Origin: Hirudinaria manillensis
Taxonomy: Eukaryota > Annelida > Clitellata > Hirudinida > Hirudinidae
Reading direction: 5' to 3'
Assembly: GCA_034509925.1 (NCBI GenBank)
Contig: CM067532.1
Coordinates: 6,574,142-6,638,141, forward strand
DNA length: 64,000 nt
Below are positions 1-12,502 of the stretch, in pieces. Under the pieces are notes generated by a model. The model searched no databases and had not been told where the DNA came from. It saw only the letters and a program-made list of their open reading frames with translations. How positions within the stretch are numbered: the first letter of the stretch is position 1; the number at the start of each line of letters is the position of its first letter. The translations under genes were made by a program, and so were the position numbers.

Positions 1-1579
1 TGAATAACGATGCTTTCTCCTGGGCCTTCTTTGGAAATTGTTTTCAATTCTCGGCGTTTTTCAGGACGTCTTTGAGAAGACAACAAGAGGGTTGCAGAAT
101 CTCAGGGATTGCAGGAGTCGAGAGCAGCAGAAGAAGAGCAAATAAAAATTGGTCGAATCCGTCCGTCTGGCAAATGTAGTTTCCTTCTTTCCGTCTTTCC
201 GTTGTTAGAAATTCGATTACCATGTCTTGTGACGTCCGCCACTTTCGCCATTTCTAAGCTCTCTCTGAGTTCAGATCGGGAACAATGATTGTCTTCAGTC
301 GTTCTATGCAATTCTATGGAATATTCGTTCCATTTAACAGTGTGTCAATGTTTGGATGATTAAAAGTAATTCGACAATAAAACAATAAATAAATAAAACA
401 AGCAGAACGTTATGCTGTTATAACTTTATCAGATCAGCTGCTACTACAACAACTACCACTACCACTTCGACGAGTCGTTTGATACCCTTCGATCGAGCGA
501 GTCATCCGTTCAATAAACCAATCATCTCTACGGCCATCCACCAACCCATCTACCCAACGATCAGCCCTTCCAGTCGCATATTTATCAACCACATACCAAT
601 CCACCAATCCATTTATCCGTCCGTCCATCCATTCATCCATCCATCCATCCTTCCATCCGCCCATCCGTCCATCCATCCATTCATCCATCCATCCATCCTT
701 CCATCCGCCCATCCGTCCATCCGTCCATCCATCCGTCCACCCATCCACCTGACACAGCACAAGAGCACAGATGCCGACGTGTGGACAAATCGAATATGAG
801 CCTGCTCCCGCTTATTACGTGATTTCACGCGCGAGTAGCGAATGAAATAAGCGGGAAGCTCTCGTCTACGACTCCACGGAAGGATTGACGGTGCTTGATT
901 TCTGAGAATTTGATTTCTTTTCAATCAATTCAGCGATTGATTCAATCGAGCGGCAAATGGCTTCTTCTTCTAATAAAATATTCCGCCATTTCTGCTGGAG
1001 TTATTTATTTATTTTCCACTTTCCATTCCCCAAGACCACCTTTCTTCTATTTCGGTCTTCAAAAAAAGTCTTCAATTATTCACGGTCAATTTTAGAAAAC
1101 TGATGTGATTGGATTATCGTACAACTCCACATTCCGTGCAAACTTGTATTGGGTCGTGGATACCCTGTGATTGGGGTACAAGGGAAGCTCCTCAGACGTG
1201 CCCTAAAGCCTGGACCAGGGGCCGATAGACCGAGGGATAGAATTTTACTGGGGTTCGAGAAATAAATGAATGTTAATTAAATATTAAATTTAAAAAAAAA
1301 ATTTTTTGAAGAGGCACAAATATTCCCTAAACATTCCAGTTCACTTATTTACGGAGTTGAATTTGTATATTCTTCCATTTATTTATAGTGTTATTTCACT
1401 TTCATAATTTATCCGTGAAATAATTAAGATTATTAAATGGTAAACTTCACTGAAATTTTATTATAAAATCAATTTCGACATCTTTTTTTAAATTTCACTT
1501 TCTTCGATCCAATCCAATTCGACAAACATGAATGTGATTAGCATAAATTATTATTATAATTAAAAATAATTATTAATCA
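1..1579. other. Intergenic left edge with a degenerate CATC array
   Basis: I see no supportable gene here. The stretch contains the imperfect CATC-type array listed separately and, near 1130-1260, a GC-richer block of unknown origin that ends in a GGTTCGA-like element followed by AATAAATGAATG, which could be an old retroelement tail. The 69-codon minus-strand ORF at 102-311 matches no family I know and has no clear splice context. Confidence 0.4.
609..750. repeat. Degenerate CATC array with 48-bp higher-order duplication
   Basis: Imperfect tetranucleotide repeats of the CATC/CGTC type. The segment beginning at 631 is repeated almost exactly at 679, which gives a 48-bp higher-order unit inside the tetranucleotide array. 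Long ORFs on both strands across it are by-products of the repeat. Confidence 0.85.
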
Positions 1580-1960
1580 GTCGTGTCTTAGGAGGGGATG
1601 GTAATCGCTATCGGGGTGGATCCTCCTACGTAGACCAGGTGAAGTTCTGTCAGAGAGGAGGCTGCTGACGTCGAAGGAATTCGTAGGACGAGGGACGAGG
1701 GTTGATTTGAGGAAGGGGGGTTCACAGACGCTGCTGGTGGGGTGAGGGTGGACCCCCTGCAATTTTTCCTTGTTGAGTTCCCTGAGGGAATGCCAGAGGG
1801 AGTGCCAGGAGTTGAAGTCGGCAACTCTCGGCTCCTCTGCTCTCGGAAGCTCCTCGGACATGTTCTCGTGGAATGAGTTCGGCGAGTACAGGGATTGGAT
1901 TACGCGGGACGAACAGCATCTGCACCTTCTGGAATCTGTCGTTAATATTAATACCACTTC
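1580..1960 (-). CDS. Possible 3' terminal exon of the DRGX gene
   Basis: This block is clearly richer in GC than its AT-rich surroundings and has long open frames on the minus strand. One frame runs without a stop from about 1960 to a stop at 1577. If the DRGX exon ending in 3582-3711 used an internal GTGGGT donor after a phase-1 CATG, joining to an AG acceptor before ATTCCAG near 1940 would keep this frame open. The predicted protein is not recognisable and I see no convincing OAR motif in it. It could equally be 3' UTR or a separate element. The call rests on base composition, openness and position downstream of DRGX only. Confidence 0.25.
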
Positions 1961-2019
1961 ATCAATATTCATGGCCTGTAATTTATGCTCGGTAATCATT
2001 TCGTACAGGCTGTGATTTC

Positions 2020-3581
2020 ATTGGACGGCGATGAATTTATCATTAGGTCTAAAATATGCATTTATTTGTTTAATTTATCTTTTTGATTATTAGCCCATTA
2101 GATTTTCCCGTAAATTATTTACTTTAAATTAAAGATTATTTATGGAGATTTTGAACCTAATTTTAAACAAATATTATTGACATGTTACTGTAGAATTGGT
2201 AAAAACAAATAACAAAACTATTATAGGATTGGTTCAGGTTCATTTTTTTTGTGTAAATTATCTGACCTAGTTTTCCTTCTGTAAATACGAATATTTTGAA
2301 ATAAATTAAAAAAGAATTACAAAGCAAAAAGAAAAAAAATTATGAGGAGAGTTAATTGCTTCAAATGCTGAATAATTACAATATGGACAGAGTCGTAACT
2401 ACGTGCTTTGCATGTCTTCGGGTGTCATGGAAACCTCTTTTTAAAAAATATTCTCATACCCGATTCAAAACAATACTCGGGTTACCAAAAAACACCTAAT
2501 TACGAATACAATTGAGATAATCGATGGATTGCTATCACATGCGGACTTGTTACTCGTGCGATACTAAACTTGCATAAAGGACTTAAAGATTTATCAATCC
2601 ATTACGGAAAGTTAAGGAAAATCATAAATAAAGTTTTGAGTCGCAAAAGAACTCAAATCGTGATGTTAGAGAACAAAATGAGAATAAATTTTGATTGAAA
2701 GATGAGGATTTAAAGTCGTAAGGAACAACTCAAATGCTTGTCAGACGGAAAGGATTCAAAGACACCATAACAAGACTTTTTGTTTTAAATTATTTTTCAA
2801 ACTTTTTCATAACTTTTGGCTAACTTTAGCCTTCAGATATTGTCAGGACAACTGATTTATTCGCACGCTTAGGAAACAGACTTTAATTTTGGAGTCCTTC
2901 AGAAGAAATACTCGTGAATAAATTAAAACTTCAATCGTTTGATGAACTCCATTCAAAAGATAAGGTCAAGGAAGATTGCAATAAAGTCATAATTTTATTA
3001 TAAGAAATAAATATAAAAAAAAGTAATAATTATTTATCGGCTCTCTGCAATTCAAAGCAACTTACAAAGTTAAATTACAAGATGTTCGAGTTGTGAATAT
3101 TAGTCATAATTATAATTATTTGTAATTATTTCCATTGTTAATTCTGTGGGGAGTTGACCTCCCCAGTCTGCCTCAAGGACAGTAATTGCTCAACCGTGGA
3201 CGGAAATTAGGCATTTTTGTAGCGCATTTATCATTCCCGAAAATTATCTAATCTATCGAATTAATGTAATTTAATAAATTTAATTTTAACTCAACTTTAA
3301 GCTGATTTGTTGGAATTAAAAGCAACGAGTGATTAAATGAAAGCTGATTTCGAATAAATTAAAACTTCAGGAAAAAAGAACCAACACGAACTTTTAAAAT
3401 CCTATAATTCTCTACAACAGATTCTTAATGAATTACACTTTTCAATATGGCCACAAAACATCTACGCTGTCATCTTCACAAGTTAAGACTTGGATTTATT
3501 TGGAAAAATCTCAAATTGGATGATAATCCAACATTATGCATTTATTTTAGTCGAGTCTGTTGTGGACGATAATTAAGGAGA
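2020..3581. other. AT-rich spacer downstream of DRGX exon 4
   Basis: Very AT-rich sequence without coding potential that I can support. It is either 3' flank of DRGX or, if the 1580-1960 block belongs to the gene, its last intron. No repeats of note. Confidence 0.4.
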
Positions 3582-5548
3582 TTAATGGTGGGCGATAATT
3601 GGGGCGACCAACCCACCATGGACGGAGAGGGATTTGAAGAGAAGTGAGGAGGAGTTTTGGTGGAAATTGTTCACCATGTTCAGTGGCTCGTATGATGCTC
3701 GTGGTGAGCAGCTGAAACAAATAGAATGATCATTTATTAATTAATTAATTAATAATTTTATTAATAATTTTGATAATAATTAGAATAAATATAATTTACA
3801 AAACAAATACTCACAAATTATCGAAGTAACTGGACCTCATCCTGGCCAGATTGTGCATCACTTCCGTTATGGGGGATAGCGAGAAATGGCTCGCCATTGG
3901 TGGAGCAAGTGCATTATCGGATGTATTATTGCGCATCGATTGGCAATTAAGGGGCGGAGAAATGACGGCTTCTTTACAGCTCGCTCTATTTTCTTCCGCC
4001 GTATCTTCGCCCCGGGATTCGCCTGAGTTTTGAGCTGCGTGATGTCCGTCGGTGCAACTCTCCTCCCGGTGGAACTTTTCCATCTCCTCCGTCCTTCCGT
4101 TACCTTTCGAATCGTCATCGTCGTCTTCCACGTTGGGACTCGCTTCGTCCGCGTCTTGAATTTCTTGTTTCAATTCCACCTTCCGATCGTCGAATGAAGT
4201 CGACGATTGATGTTCGTTGAGGTTGTTGTCGTCGGTCGATTGAAGTTGCAGGTGGTTGCACGCTTCCGGTTGATCGGTGTTGGAGCCATCCTTCGTTTCC
4301 ACGAATCTTTCGCTCTTTCGCCATTTGGCTCTCCTGTTTTGGAACCAAACCTGGGTAACAAAAATTTCAGTCTTTTATTTCAGTCAAATCCAGGGAACTC
4401 GAACCGTTATCAAGTCGTCTCTGCTCTAAATTCACCCGTCAGTGCATTGATTCATCGATTATTTATTCATGCATCTGACGTGAAAAGCCAGCGCAAGCTT
4501 TTAATCGAATTCACTTTTAAATTCCGAGCGTCGAGTTTCATGATAAAGACGACATTCAATTTATCAAGTGGAAAATTTGTTTAGTGTCCCGTGGAAAGAT
4601 AATTACTGAATTATTTCGTAGACACCTGCTTCTTTGGCGCGAATCAAATTTTTTCGCCGGTGGTCGGTTTTATCATTGGGATTGTATATTAGCGTCTCAT
4701 TGTATATTTGTATTAAATTACGTCATTACGTTGTATTGTATGGTTTTATGAAGTTATGTCCTGGGCGTTGTGATGTTTTAACTTTGGTGCATCTTATGTA
4801 CGTGTTTGATTGCTGATGTAATTTGCTTTTGATCGATTAAATTGATGATAATAATAATATGATTATTTAACATAATTACTTTACATAAACATGCATTTAT
4901 TGTTATAATTTATGAAGCAATATCTTTATTATTCTAGATTATTTACATTCCATTACGTGCATTGTCCACGTACGACTTTGAAGAGATTGATAGCATCAAT
5001 AACATAATAGCATTATAGCTTTATTTCAATTTATTAGTAACTATAATAATAAAACAATAATAATAATAATAATAATAATAAATAATAAAGATTAATAATA
5101 ATAATAATATCCACCTGAACTCTTGCCTCTGTGAGGTTAATCCTGAGTGCAAGTTCCTCTCTCGTGAACACATCAGGGTAGTGGGTCTGACAGAATGCCT
5201 TCTCCAGTTCTTCCAACTATTAAGCGAAGAATGACATTTAAATCCATTAACTTAATAAAAATGTAAAATAATATAAAACAATTGTGAATTAATAAGTATT
5301 AATTACATAACATTTAAAAGAATAGGTAAATAATAACTTATCGAGTTTAATGACACAAGACAGATATGAATTATTCAAATATTGTTTACATCTGCTCGAT
5401 TACTGTTACTTAACAGTTACCTGTTGCAGCGTAAAGGTCGTCCTGTTTCTCCTTTGTTTTCTTCTCGCAAAACTGTCTTCCGTGAGATCGGGGTGGTGGT
5501 GGAGAGAGAATGAGGCATGGAAGGGCAGACCGGAAGGTGGGGCTGGAA
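3582..5548 (-). CDS. DRGX: DRGX-type paired-class homeodomain transcription factor
   Basis: Sequence-specific nuclear DNA-binding protein. DRGX (Drg11/Prrxl1) acts in sensory neuron differentiation in animals. Coding exons on the minus strand are 5421-5548 (5' boundary uncertain, AG also at 5542), 5115-5216, 3815-4350 and 3582-3711, and all internal junctions are GT-AG and in phase. Together they encode a complete 60-residue homeodomain: [12 protein letters not shown] in exon 1, [17 protein letters not shown] onward in exon 2, and [14 protein letters not shown] opening exon 3. Residue 50 is Gln. The introns fall after homeodomain residues 12 and 46, the latter a classic paired-like site. The stretch before the homeodomain ([17 protein letters not shown]) is diagnostic of DRGX. 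Exon 3 continues into an acidic, Ser/Asn-rich region. It could stop at a TGA at 3811-3813, but a strong GTGAGTA donor overlaps this point and leads in phase to exon 4, which stops at 3582. The N-terminal exon is not identified and no OAR domain is evident. Confidence 0.85.
4351..5114 (-). other. DRGX intron interrupting the homeodomain (46/47 site)
   Basis: Intron with GTGG donor at 5114 and a pyrimidine-poor CAG acceptor at 4351-4353. It carries an (AAT)n tract beginning right after the donor (about 5048-5112). No other coding sequence seen. Confidence 0.8.
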
Positions 5549-6310
5549 CTGAAGGCAAGAATTTCACTCAAATAAGACTCTTTATCTCGTTACTGTTGCC
5601 ATCTTGAAAAGTCAGAAAATTCCCCGAAGAAATGCGGAGAGCAAATTAATTAACTATGACGATGACGACGACAACGACGATGGAATAGGAGAGAAAGAAA
5701 CAAAATATCGGGATTAAAAGATGGAATTTGAATGTGTCTCGTCGTTTAATTCCGCTAATGTTCGGATCGATTCATTGTCTTTCGTGACGTCAATGAAGAG
5801 CCGCTCGAAGACTTTATGAAGTGATTAACAAGATTAGCCGAATCCTCATCCGATCCGTTCATTCCTCTGGCTTCCTCGAGGCTTACAATTTCTCGATAAC
5901 TTTCACAGATGGCAGGGTGTCGCTCGGTGCTAATGCGAGAGTAAAAGTTATTACGAGTACCTACGAAAAGGGAGCCAAGGTAATTACCCCGCTCCGATGG
6001 GCGATTCCTTCGGAAGGTCAAGGAGAACGGAAGTCATAAAGTTTGGAGAGGCGAATGTTTACGAGGCGAAGTTATTTCGAGGTTGTTTGAGGAGAAGAAT
6101 GGAGAAATTACAGAGAAGATTATTCTATTAAGAACGAGTTCTGGCAGAAGTTATGGAGTCTCCCTAGAGAGTCATTTGTAAGCTCCATCAGACATTCCAA
6201 TAAGAGAGCCGGCCGTGTTAAGAACGCCCTCTACCGATGAAACCACCATCGAAGATCGGGCTGCTGCACCACCACAATCCACACCAACATCGTCCCCATA
6301 CGATTGACTT
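5549..6310 (-). other. Upstream part of DRGX; first exon unresolved
   Basis: The start codon of DRGX should lie in or beyond this stretch. One candidate is a minus-strand ATG at 6297-6299 that opens about 22 codons up to a GTAGAG donor-like site near 6230. Its translation does not resemble the N-terminus of known DRGX proteins, so I do not promote it to an exon. The remainder has no recognisable feature. Confidence 0.3.
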
Positions 6311-7282
6311 TTGATCAACATTTTCTTTTTATTTAGCATCACTTCATTCCTTTGTCTCAGTGGACTTGATGACCTTTAGGACTTTGAGTTTTTTGTTATA
6401 TATTTTAAAATAGCTCGTCCAATATCTCAGCTCTTTTCACAGTTATTGTTATTGTTATTGTTTATTTGAATGATATAGGATGATTACTATCACCACCACC
6501 ATCAGTATCATCACGACCTTCTCAGGTGATTAAAGATGAACCCGTAACCTCTGCGATTCATCCAATCACTCTTTGGCCTTGTAAATCACATTGTTGTTAA
6601 ATTTACTTTTAACCGAGTTTTTTTTTTTGCAAATCAATTTCAAAATGTACTTCGTTTGGAAGAATAAAAGACGCAAAAATAATGATTGAAGAAAAGTCTT
6701 GGTAAAAAGTTGGTAAAAATTCAATCAATGTAATTTGTTGGTTGAAATTAGTTAAGAATCATTTCAAGTTGATTTAAGAGATAATTATCGAAAATTATTC
6801 AAATTTAAAAATCAGATGATTATAAAAAAATTATACATAAATATGTATTATTATTATTATTATTAAATAATAATCAACACCAATGGCTGCCACAAACCTT
6901 GCAATTTCCTTATTTAATAATTTAAATGTGCATAAAAAAATAAAAATACTTAAAGTAACTAATTATTAATTAATGAGTTGTTATTATTAACTCAACAAAA
7001 GTTAATAATGAAAACCAACACGGCAGAGGGGAGCAGAGAGAGCGGAAATTATTCCTTGATGGTGGATGGAGAGGTGAAGGACAGTGGAAGCAGAAAACGT
7101 CCGGAACAAATCGCTTCATTGCCGGCCAAGAGATATTCCGAATTGATTTTATTTATTTATTTAATTAATTTATTAATTTATTTATTCTTTTTTTAAATTT
7201 TTAATTCTTCAATCGAAACTAATCCGACACTCGCTCAGCAATCATCCAATGGAAAGTCGTCGGAGATTCTTAAGGACCATCG

Positions 7283-7690
7283 AGCTGGAACGATGACGAC
7301 GACGATGATGACGGAAGTGACGACGACGGTGATGGTGACGACGACGACGACGATGGTTGTAGTGGTGGCGATGGCGGTGGAGAAACACGGAGTCGCGTGG
7401 ATGCGCGCTGCCAATAAACCAATTTGTTTTTTATTCCATTTGTTGTAGGCGGACATCAGGAGGAGTTGTCTGATTGTCGCTCACCAGCTGCACCTCCACG
7501 CTAGAGGTCGCCACTTAAGAGCTTGTGATGGCGCTATCTTCGACGACGACGATGACGATTATGACGTTGTTGATGATTATGATTACGACTATGATGATGA
7601 TGATGATGAGGATGACGACGACGTTGGCGATGATGGTGGTGGTGGTGGTGTTAATGATGACTGCGGTAACGATGGTGATGATAATGATGA
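7283..7690. repeat. GAC/GAT trinucleotide-rich tracts
   Basis: Two interrupted trinucleotide tracts (about 7283-7380 and 7545-7690) made of GAC, GAT and GGT triplets. ORFs of Met, Thr and Val runs across them are repeat artefacts. Confidence 0.7.
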
Positions 7691-8465
7691 TCATTTATGG
7701 TCGATACTTGGCGGTAAGCAGAACACGGACAGCTTCTGTGTTGACAGAGAAGAGTGTCGTGTTTCAGAGGCTCCAATGGGAAACGATTATGAGATTAAAT
7801 TGTTTGTTGTCAAGCTAAACAACAACAACAATGACGACGACGATGACAACAAACGACAATCGTGTAGTTTTTAACTCAGGTTTCTTTCTATTTCTAAGTA
7901 TTAAATTTCCAGAAAAAAAATCATTTCAACTCGGTTCTTTTGTATTTTTAGTATAAATATAAATTTATAATTTCAACAAACTAAATTCAATAAACTTTAA
8001 AATAAAATTCCCAAATTAGATTCCTAATCGACATGACTTTTCCCAGCAACTGGGAACGTCAAAGTTGACCGGTTGGGGAAAGATGGAGAAGATACAATTG
8101 CATTATGAATGGATGGAGTGAGGACTCACAGAGACTGCTTGTTGACATTAGTGGAGAATAAACGTTATTTGCAGGAGATTTCATGATGAGATTAATCCGG
8201 ATAATTGGATCAGCCTCTGTTGCCTTTGTTCCCACTCTTCCATTCATCCACTCCTCATTCGTTCATTCCTTCACTCAATCTCGTAGGCTTTCCTTCGAAT
8301 AATTCCTTGCATGCAAACCCTTGAAAATGCCAATTATCTCGACGTGGTCGTAAAAAGCAAACACGTCTAAAATGAGTGAATTATACGACAAACTGCCAGA
8401 GGGGAATCAAAAATCATTTTCTTCTCCTTCGTTACGACGGGAATTCGATTTGTGTCCCCCATGCG

Positions 8466-8491
8466 TGACCTTGAATCTCATGTGACCTTGA
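8466..8491 (-). promoter_or_regulatory. Two TCAAGGTCA nuclear-receptor monomer sites
   Basis: TGACCTTGA occurs at 8466-8474 and again at 8483-8491, 17 bp apart. On the minus strand each reads TCAAGGTCA, the extended half-site bound by NR5A/FTZ-F1 and ERR receptors. Function here is inferred from the motif alone. Confidence 0.35.
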
Positions 8492-10733
8492 ATGTGACAT
8501 CTGGATGGCCGTGGTGTCGCCTCTGATCGTACTGGAAAGAACCACGTCGAGTGCTCCGAGCCTGGAAGGATGGATGGATGGAAAAATGAGGATTAGAGGG
8601 ACGATGATTATGGATTGGCGGTCATAAGATAAATTCTGGACAAATCGAATTACGCGGAATTCGATAGAGGACCCACAGGCTACTCGACCTATGATCGTGG
8701 ATCAAGCAGGAGTCGGACATGATGTATGCACGGAAATGTTTATTCAGAGCTTTTGTTGTTGTTTTTTTATTTTTAAACTCCTTTATTTATTTTTTTTTAT
8801 AAAATCCCCTAAAATCCACTTGGATATCTTCTTTTCGTTCCTGACCATTCCAGTATTAAAACTCCACAACGTGTCCCGAAAATGGCAAAAATCTTCCCCG
8901 TGCATGAGAAATCTGATTGTCGAATTAAAGCCTGTTTTGCTGGCAACTCAGACCCTATAATTTAATTTTGCCTACTGAATGTTGTATTAATCTGCGCTTT
9001 ATTGCATTAAGCGAGCAAAGCTTACGATCCTGCAAATATGTTAGCATCGAGCGGTCGCTTCTAATATGTACAACAGACGCTTCCTAGCCTCGAGCCATAC
9101 AGGTTTATTGCTAAGTGGATAACTTAATAACTCAATATTTCATGTTCAAATCAATTTCTATCACATTTTTCCCTAAATTTTGCTTCAGCAAAGAGGCAGT
9201 AGTTGGTGGTTGAATTTGTAATAAAAGTTAGAAAATCGAGGAAACTTAATTTTCATTTCATTGATGAACTGTCAGAAAAGGGTCCTTTCGATTCTAAGTT
9301 CTTGTGTTTCAATTGAGTTTTAATAATTAATAATTATATTATTTGCGTGAAACTCCCAAAGGCATCTTTGTTTTTATGAACAGCAAAAACATGTTTATCA
9401 TCGGTTCACTTTTAAACAATTAATTTTAATAATTTGAACTTCGTAAATCCAATTCAGTTGCCATTCAATCGTCATCATCAACACCATTATTATTATCATT
9501 ATTGTTATTGTTATTATTATTGATTACTAATTAGACAACATTTCAATAAATTGACGAAGTATGTTTAAAAGTTATTCATTATAGAGATTGGATATATTTA
9601 AAATAGTCACTTTGGAGGCATCTTGTTCTAAGGCTGGAGTTGTTTGTCTCCTGTTCGAAACTTCATTTGTTTTCCGCAACTCATATTTAATATTATAATA
9701 ATATCATAATTGAATTTATAAAATTATCTAATATTTACTTTGAGAATAAATTAAATGCGTCCTAATGAGTAATACATGATGATTTTCAGTCCATCAATAT
9801 GTTCATCCAACACAAATAGACGTTCGTAGGACTGACGTTCAAATTGGAGTTTATAATTTTTAAATATTATATTTATTTTATTACAGTAACAATATTGCAT
9901 TATATTGTTATAGGAGCATTACATTATCACTATAAATATAAATTAAGTTCTTAAATTCAGTTCCTGGTTTAATAATAATAATAATAATAATATGAGTAAA
10001 TAGTCTTCATAATTCGATAGTTACATGTATATGTTCCGAATTGTCTCCACGAATCTGAATATATACTTAGGTTGATTTAACATTTAGGTTATTTTCATGG
10101 AGTAATTCTTTCGCCTATTATTCATTAATTTCCTATGCAACTGATATCCATAGAGCTGCAGCGCCACAAAGCGATAGAAAAAGATTATGTTGATTTATTT
10201 TTATTTTAAAGTTCGCTAAATAATGGCTTAATTTAGCGATATATTTATGGCGCAATTTAACATGTAATTTAAATAATGCAAGATAATTGGAAGTAAAACT
10301 GAGGTGTGGTCATAATACAGACCTTGGTATTAATCACCACATATCATCGTTGTAATGTGCTGTGTTGAAATATTTAACAAACGACAACTATATGTTAAAG
10401 TAACGGATAACTTTGGGACCAAAAAATTGGTTAGTTTAAAAGGAATCTTATATTAATTGATCTTTTATTCCTTAGAACATATACAAACTATTCAAAACGA
10501 AGATATTAAACCAAAATTAAGACAAGAAAAAGTCTATATTTTCAATTTTAATAAACCAATCAAGAAGCGATCACAGCTGAGTAATTAAGTTTTTAGCATA
10601 CTGCTAAAGGCTTGAGTAAGTCACGTATTTATAAAAAAAAAAACAAGCAAAAACAAGAAATATTTAATTAAGGTAAACTTGATTTATAAGTTAGCCAAGC
10701 ATATTTTGAATGTAAATCTTTCTATAGGAAAAT

Positions 10734-10934
10734 TTATTTTTCTATGATGACTGCCGTTTTGTCTTGTGTTTGTGCCGAGGGTAATATATCGTCTACTAGA
10801 ACATCTTCCGCTGGCTTTGCAATCGCAGAAGTTTGGAGCAGATTGTTAACCTTGTGAGTTTTATTTGAATTACGACTGTACATTTTGTCTGTATTTATTG
10901 TGATACTTTCTTTTTTTTCTTTCGAGAGTTCCAT
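10734..10934 (-). CDS. Small uncharacterised ORF head-to-head with BAG3
   Basis: A complete 66-codon minus-strand frame from ATG to TAA with non-repetitive, charged composition (Lys-rich start, acidic centre containing AEDVLVDD). An AATAAA overlaps its end. I do not recognise it. It starts about 130 bp from the BAG3 start codon, so a shared bidirectional promoter is possible. Against this, the plus strand here shows a GTGAGT donor at about 10855 and a matching TTTTACAG acceptor near 11033, which would make the same DNA a BAG3 5' UTR exon and this frame a chance antisense ORF. Confidence 0.25.
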   Translation of the reverse strand: MELSKEKKESITINTDKMYSRNSNKTHKVNNLLQTSAIAKPAEDVLVDDILPSAQTQDKTAVIIEK

Positions 10935-11062
10935 GCATAAACTAATTTCATTTTTGCCTTGTTGTTATAAATTTAACTATTTAGTCACTATTGCTTCAAA
11001 GTATAATGTTAAATGTTGTTTTGATTTTACAGGTTTAGGTATCGGATGTCATTTTGTTGCTG

Positions 11063-12502
11063 ATGGACTTCAACACACCCTTGCCCCCGGGATGGCAAAT
11101 GGGAGTCGATCCTGCCACAGGGCAAGTATTTTTCATAGATCACAACACTAGGCAAACTACATGGACAGACCCTAGGCAAAAGTACCAAAGCGTAAGCACT
11201 TTGTAATCTGTATGAGCATAAATGAATCACTTGATTGAATCCTGTTTTTGGTGACAGGATTACTTTCAAAATGCAAGTTCATCTTATAATCATGGACAGA
11301 ACCAATTTCCTAATGCATATAACCAACCTCATTATCCTACTATGGATTACAAAATGGATCCAAGAAATCAGCCTTTTTATCCTCAACAATCAATGGGATC
11401 GTTCTATCCGCAACAAGGATATCCTCAGTACAACAACAGCAACAACTCTGGAGCAGGATATCCCCAACACTATCAACAACAACAACAACAGCAACAACAA
11501 CAAGTTCCTACTAACGAGAACTTTGTGCAACCGCAACCCTCTGCATTTCACCCTCCGAATGGCAATAAAAACACCAGCAACGATGCACCTCCAATCAAAA
11601 AGGCAACCCAGAGCGAAGTCCCACCGAGGGTGGACTCCGAACGACAGCCGAGCCACAGGTCGGCCGCGGATCTGGAAAAAAGCCGATCTGCCAGTCAGAG
11701 CCCCGAAAAGATTGGTTTGTTTTTAGAACTGACCCCAATTGCTTAATTGCTTTAGTAACACAAAAGAGCATTCTCTTTTTGCTAAATGTCAACTAGCCTG
11801 GTGTGACTTGATCGTACATTTACATTATGCTATCATTACCTTGATAAAATTGGTATAATTTATCGGAGTTAACGTTTATTATTATTATCTGATATTTTCA
11901 TGTCGAGGAAAGCTCGCATTAACGATACATCTTTCCCCGGGATGTTTAAGATCAGCTACAAAAGCGTTTCTGATGCATGAATGAATGCGAATTGATTTGA
12001 TCGACTGAACAGATCAGATAACGATTAATTGATGAATTTGTTAAGTGCTCTTTCTAGCCATTTGAGGTCCAACCCTGGATTGTTGTAATCCTTAATAAGG
12101 CACTTTCAATTTGGTCAACCACACATTGCAATAATTACCATCACTGCTAACATCTGCAGGAACATTCGAGCCTAACTTGTATTTGTCACATCGCTAACTT
12201 GTTATTTTACGTCGACAGAACCAGAGACGGCATTGCAGGCCGTCACGAGGATCCTCAAAGAAGCGGACAAGTTGCAAGACGAAATCCTGAATTTCACTGG
12301 GAACAAGAAGGAAAAGCAGTATTTATATCTCGACGAGATGCTGACTCGTCTGCTCCTCCAGTTGGACAACATCGATTCCCAAGGCCAGCAGGACCTCAGG
12401 AACATGAGGAGGGATGCCGTCAAGATCATCCTGTCCCTGACGGACATGCTGGAGAGGCAAGTCAAGGGGAACCGGCCTCCCGCCCTGCCGCCTCCTTCTT
12501 GA
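11063..12502 (+). CDS. BAG3: BAG3-type co-chaperone (WW domain plus BAG domain)
   Basis: Cytosolic Hsp70/Hsc70 nucleotide-exchange co-chaperone. BAG3 family members link Hsp70 to selective autophagy and muscle or cytoskeletal maintenance. Three coding exons, 11063-11191, 11258-11714 and 12219-12502, join in phase with GT-AG introns and give 289 residues. Residues 7-37 form a WW domain (LPPGW at 7-11, second Trp at 34, Pro at 37). A central low-complexity region is rich in Tyr, Pro, Gln and Asn, with GYPQ-type motifs and a CAA/CAG-encoded Gln run (DNA about 11478-11500). A Ser/Arg stretch with RSASQSPEK follows. Exon 3 encodes the BAG domain (about 197-278), including [14 protein letters not shown] and [22 protein letters not shown] plus C-terminal BAG is the BAG3 architecture. 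It is much shorter than vertebrate BAG3 (about 575 residues) and lacks obvious IPV motifs. A 5' UTR exon is likely because an AG acceptor sits 30 bp before the ATG. Confidence 0.93.

Larger units (their letters stand above)
6311..10733. other. Intergenic spacer between DRGX and BAG3
   Basis: No gene supported. It contains GAC/GAT trinucleotide tracts (about 7283-7340 and 7545-7690), short ATT/AAT runs (6849-6870, 9480-9520, 9967-9990) and a pair of TGACCTTGA nuclear-receptor half-sites (8466-8491). The 72-codon plus-strand ORF from 6978 opens with charged, coding-like composition but then runs into AT-rich sequence, and I recognise nothing in it. Confidence 0.5.

Noticed and set aside
1241..1270. 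GGTTCGA-like B-box, considered as part of a tRNA gene or tRNA-derived SINE
   Set aside because: No A-box or cloverleaf at the right distance could be drawn, so I do not call a tRNA.
4634..4816. 60-codon plus-strand ORF in the DRGX intron
   Set aside because: AT-rich chance frame in an intron with no recognisable content.
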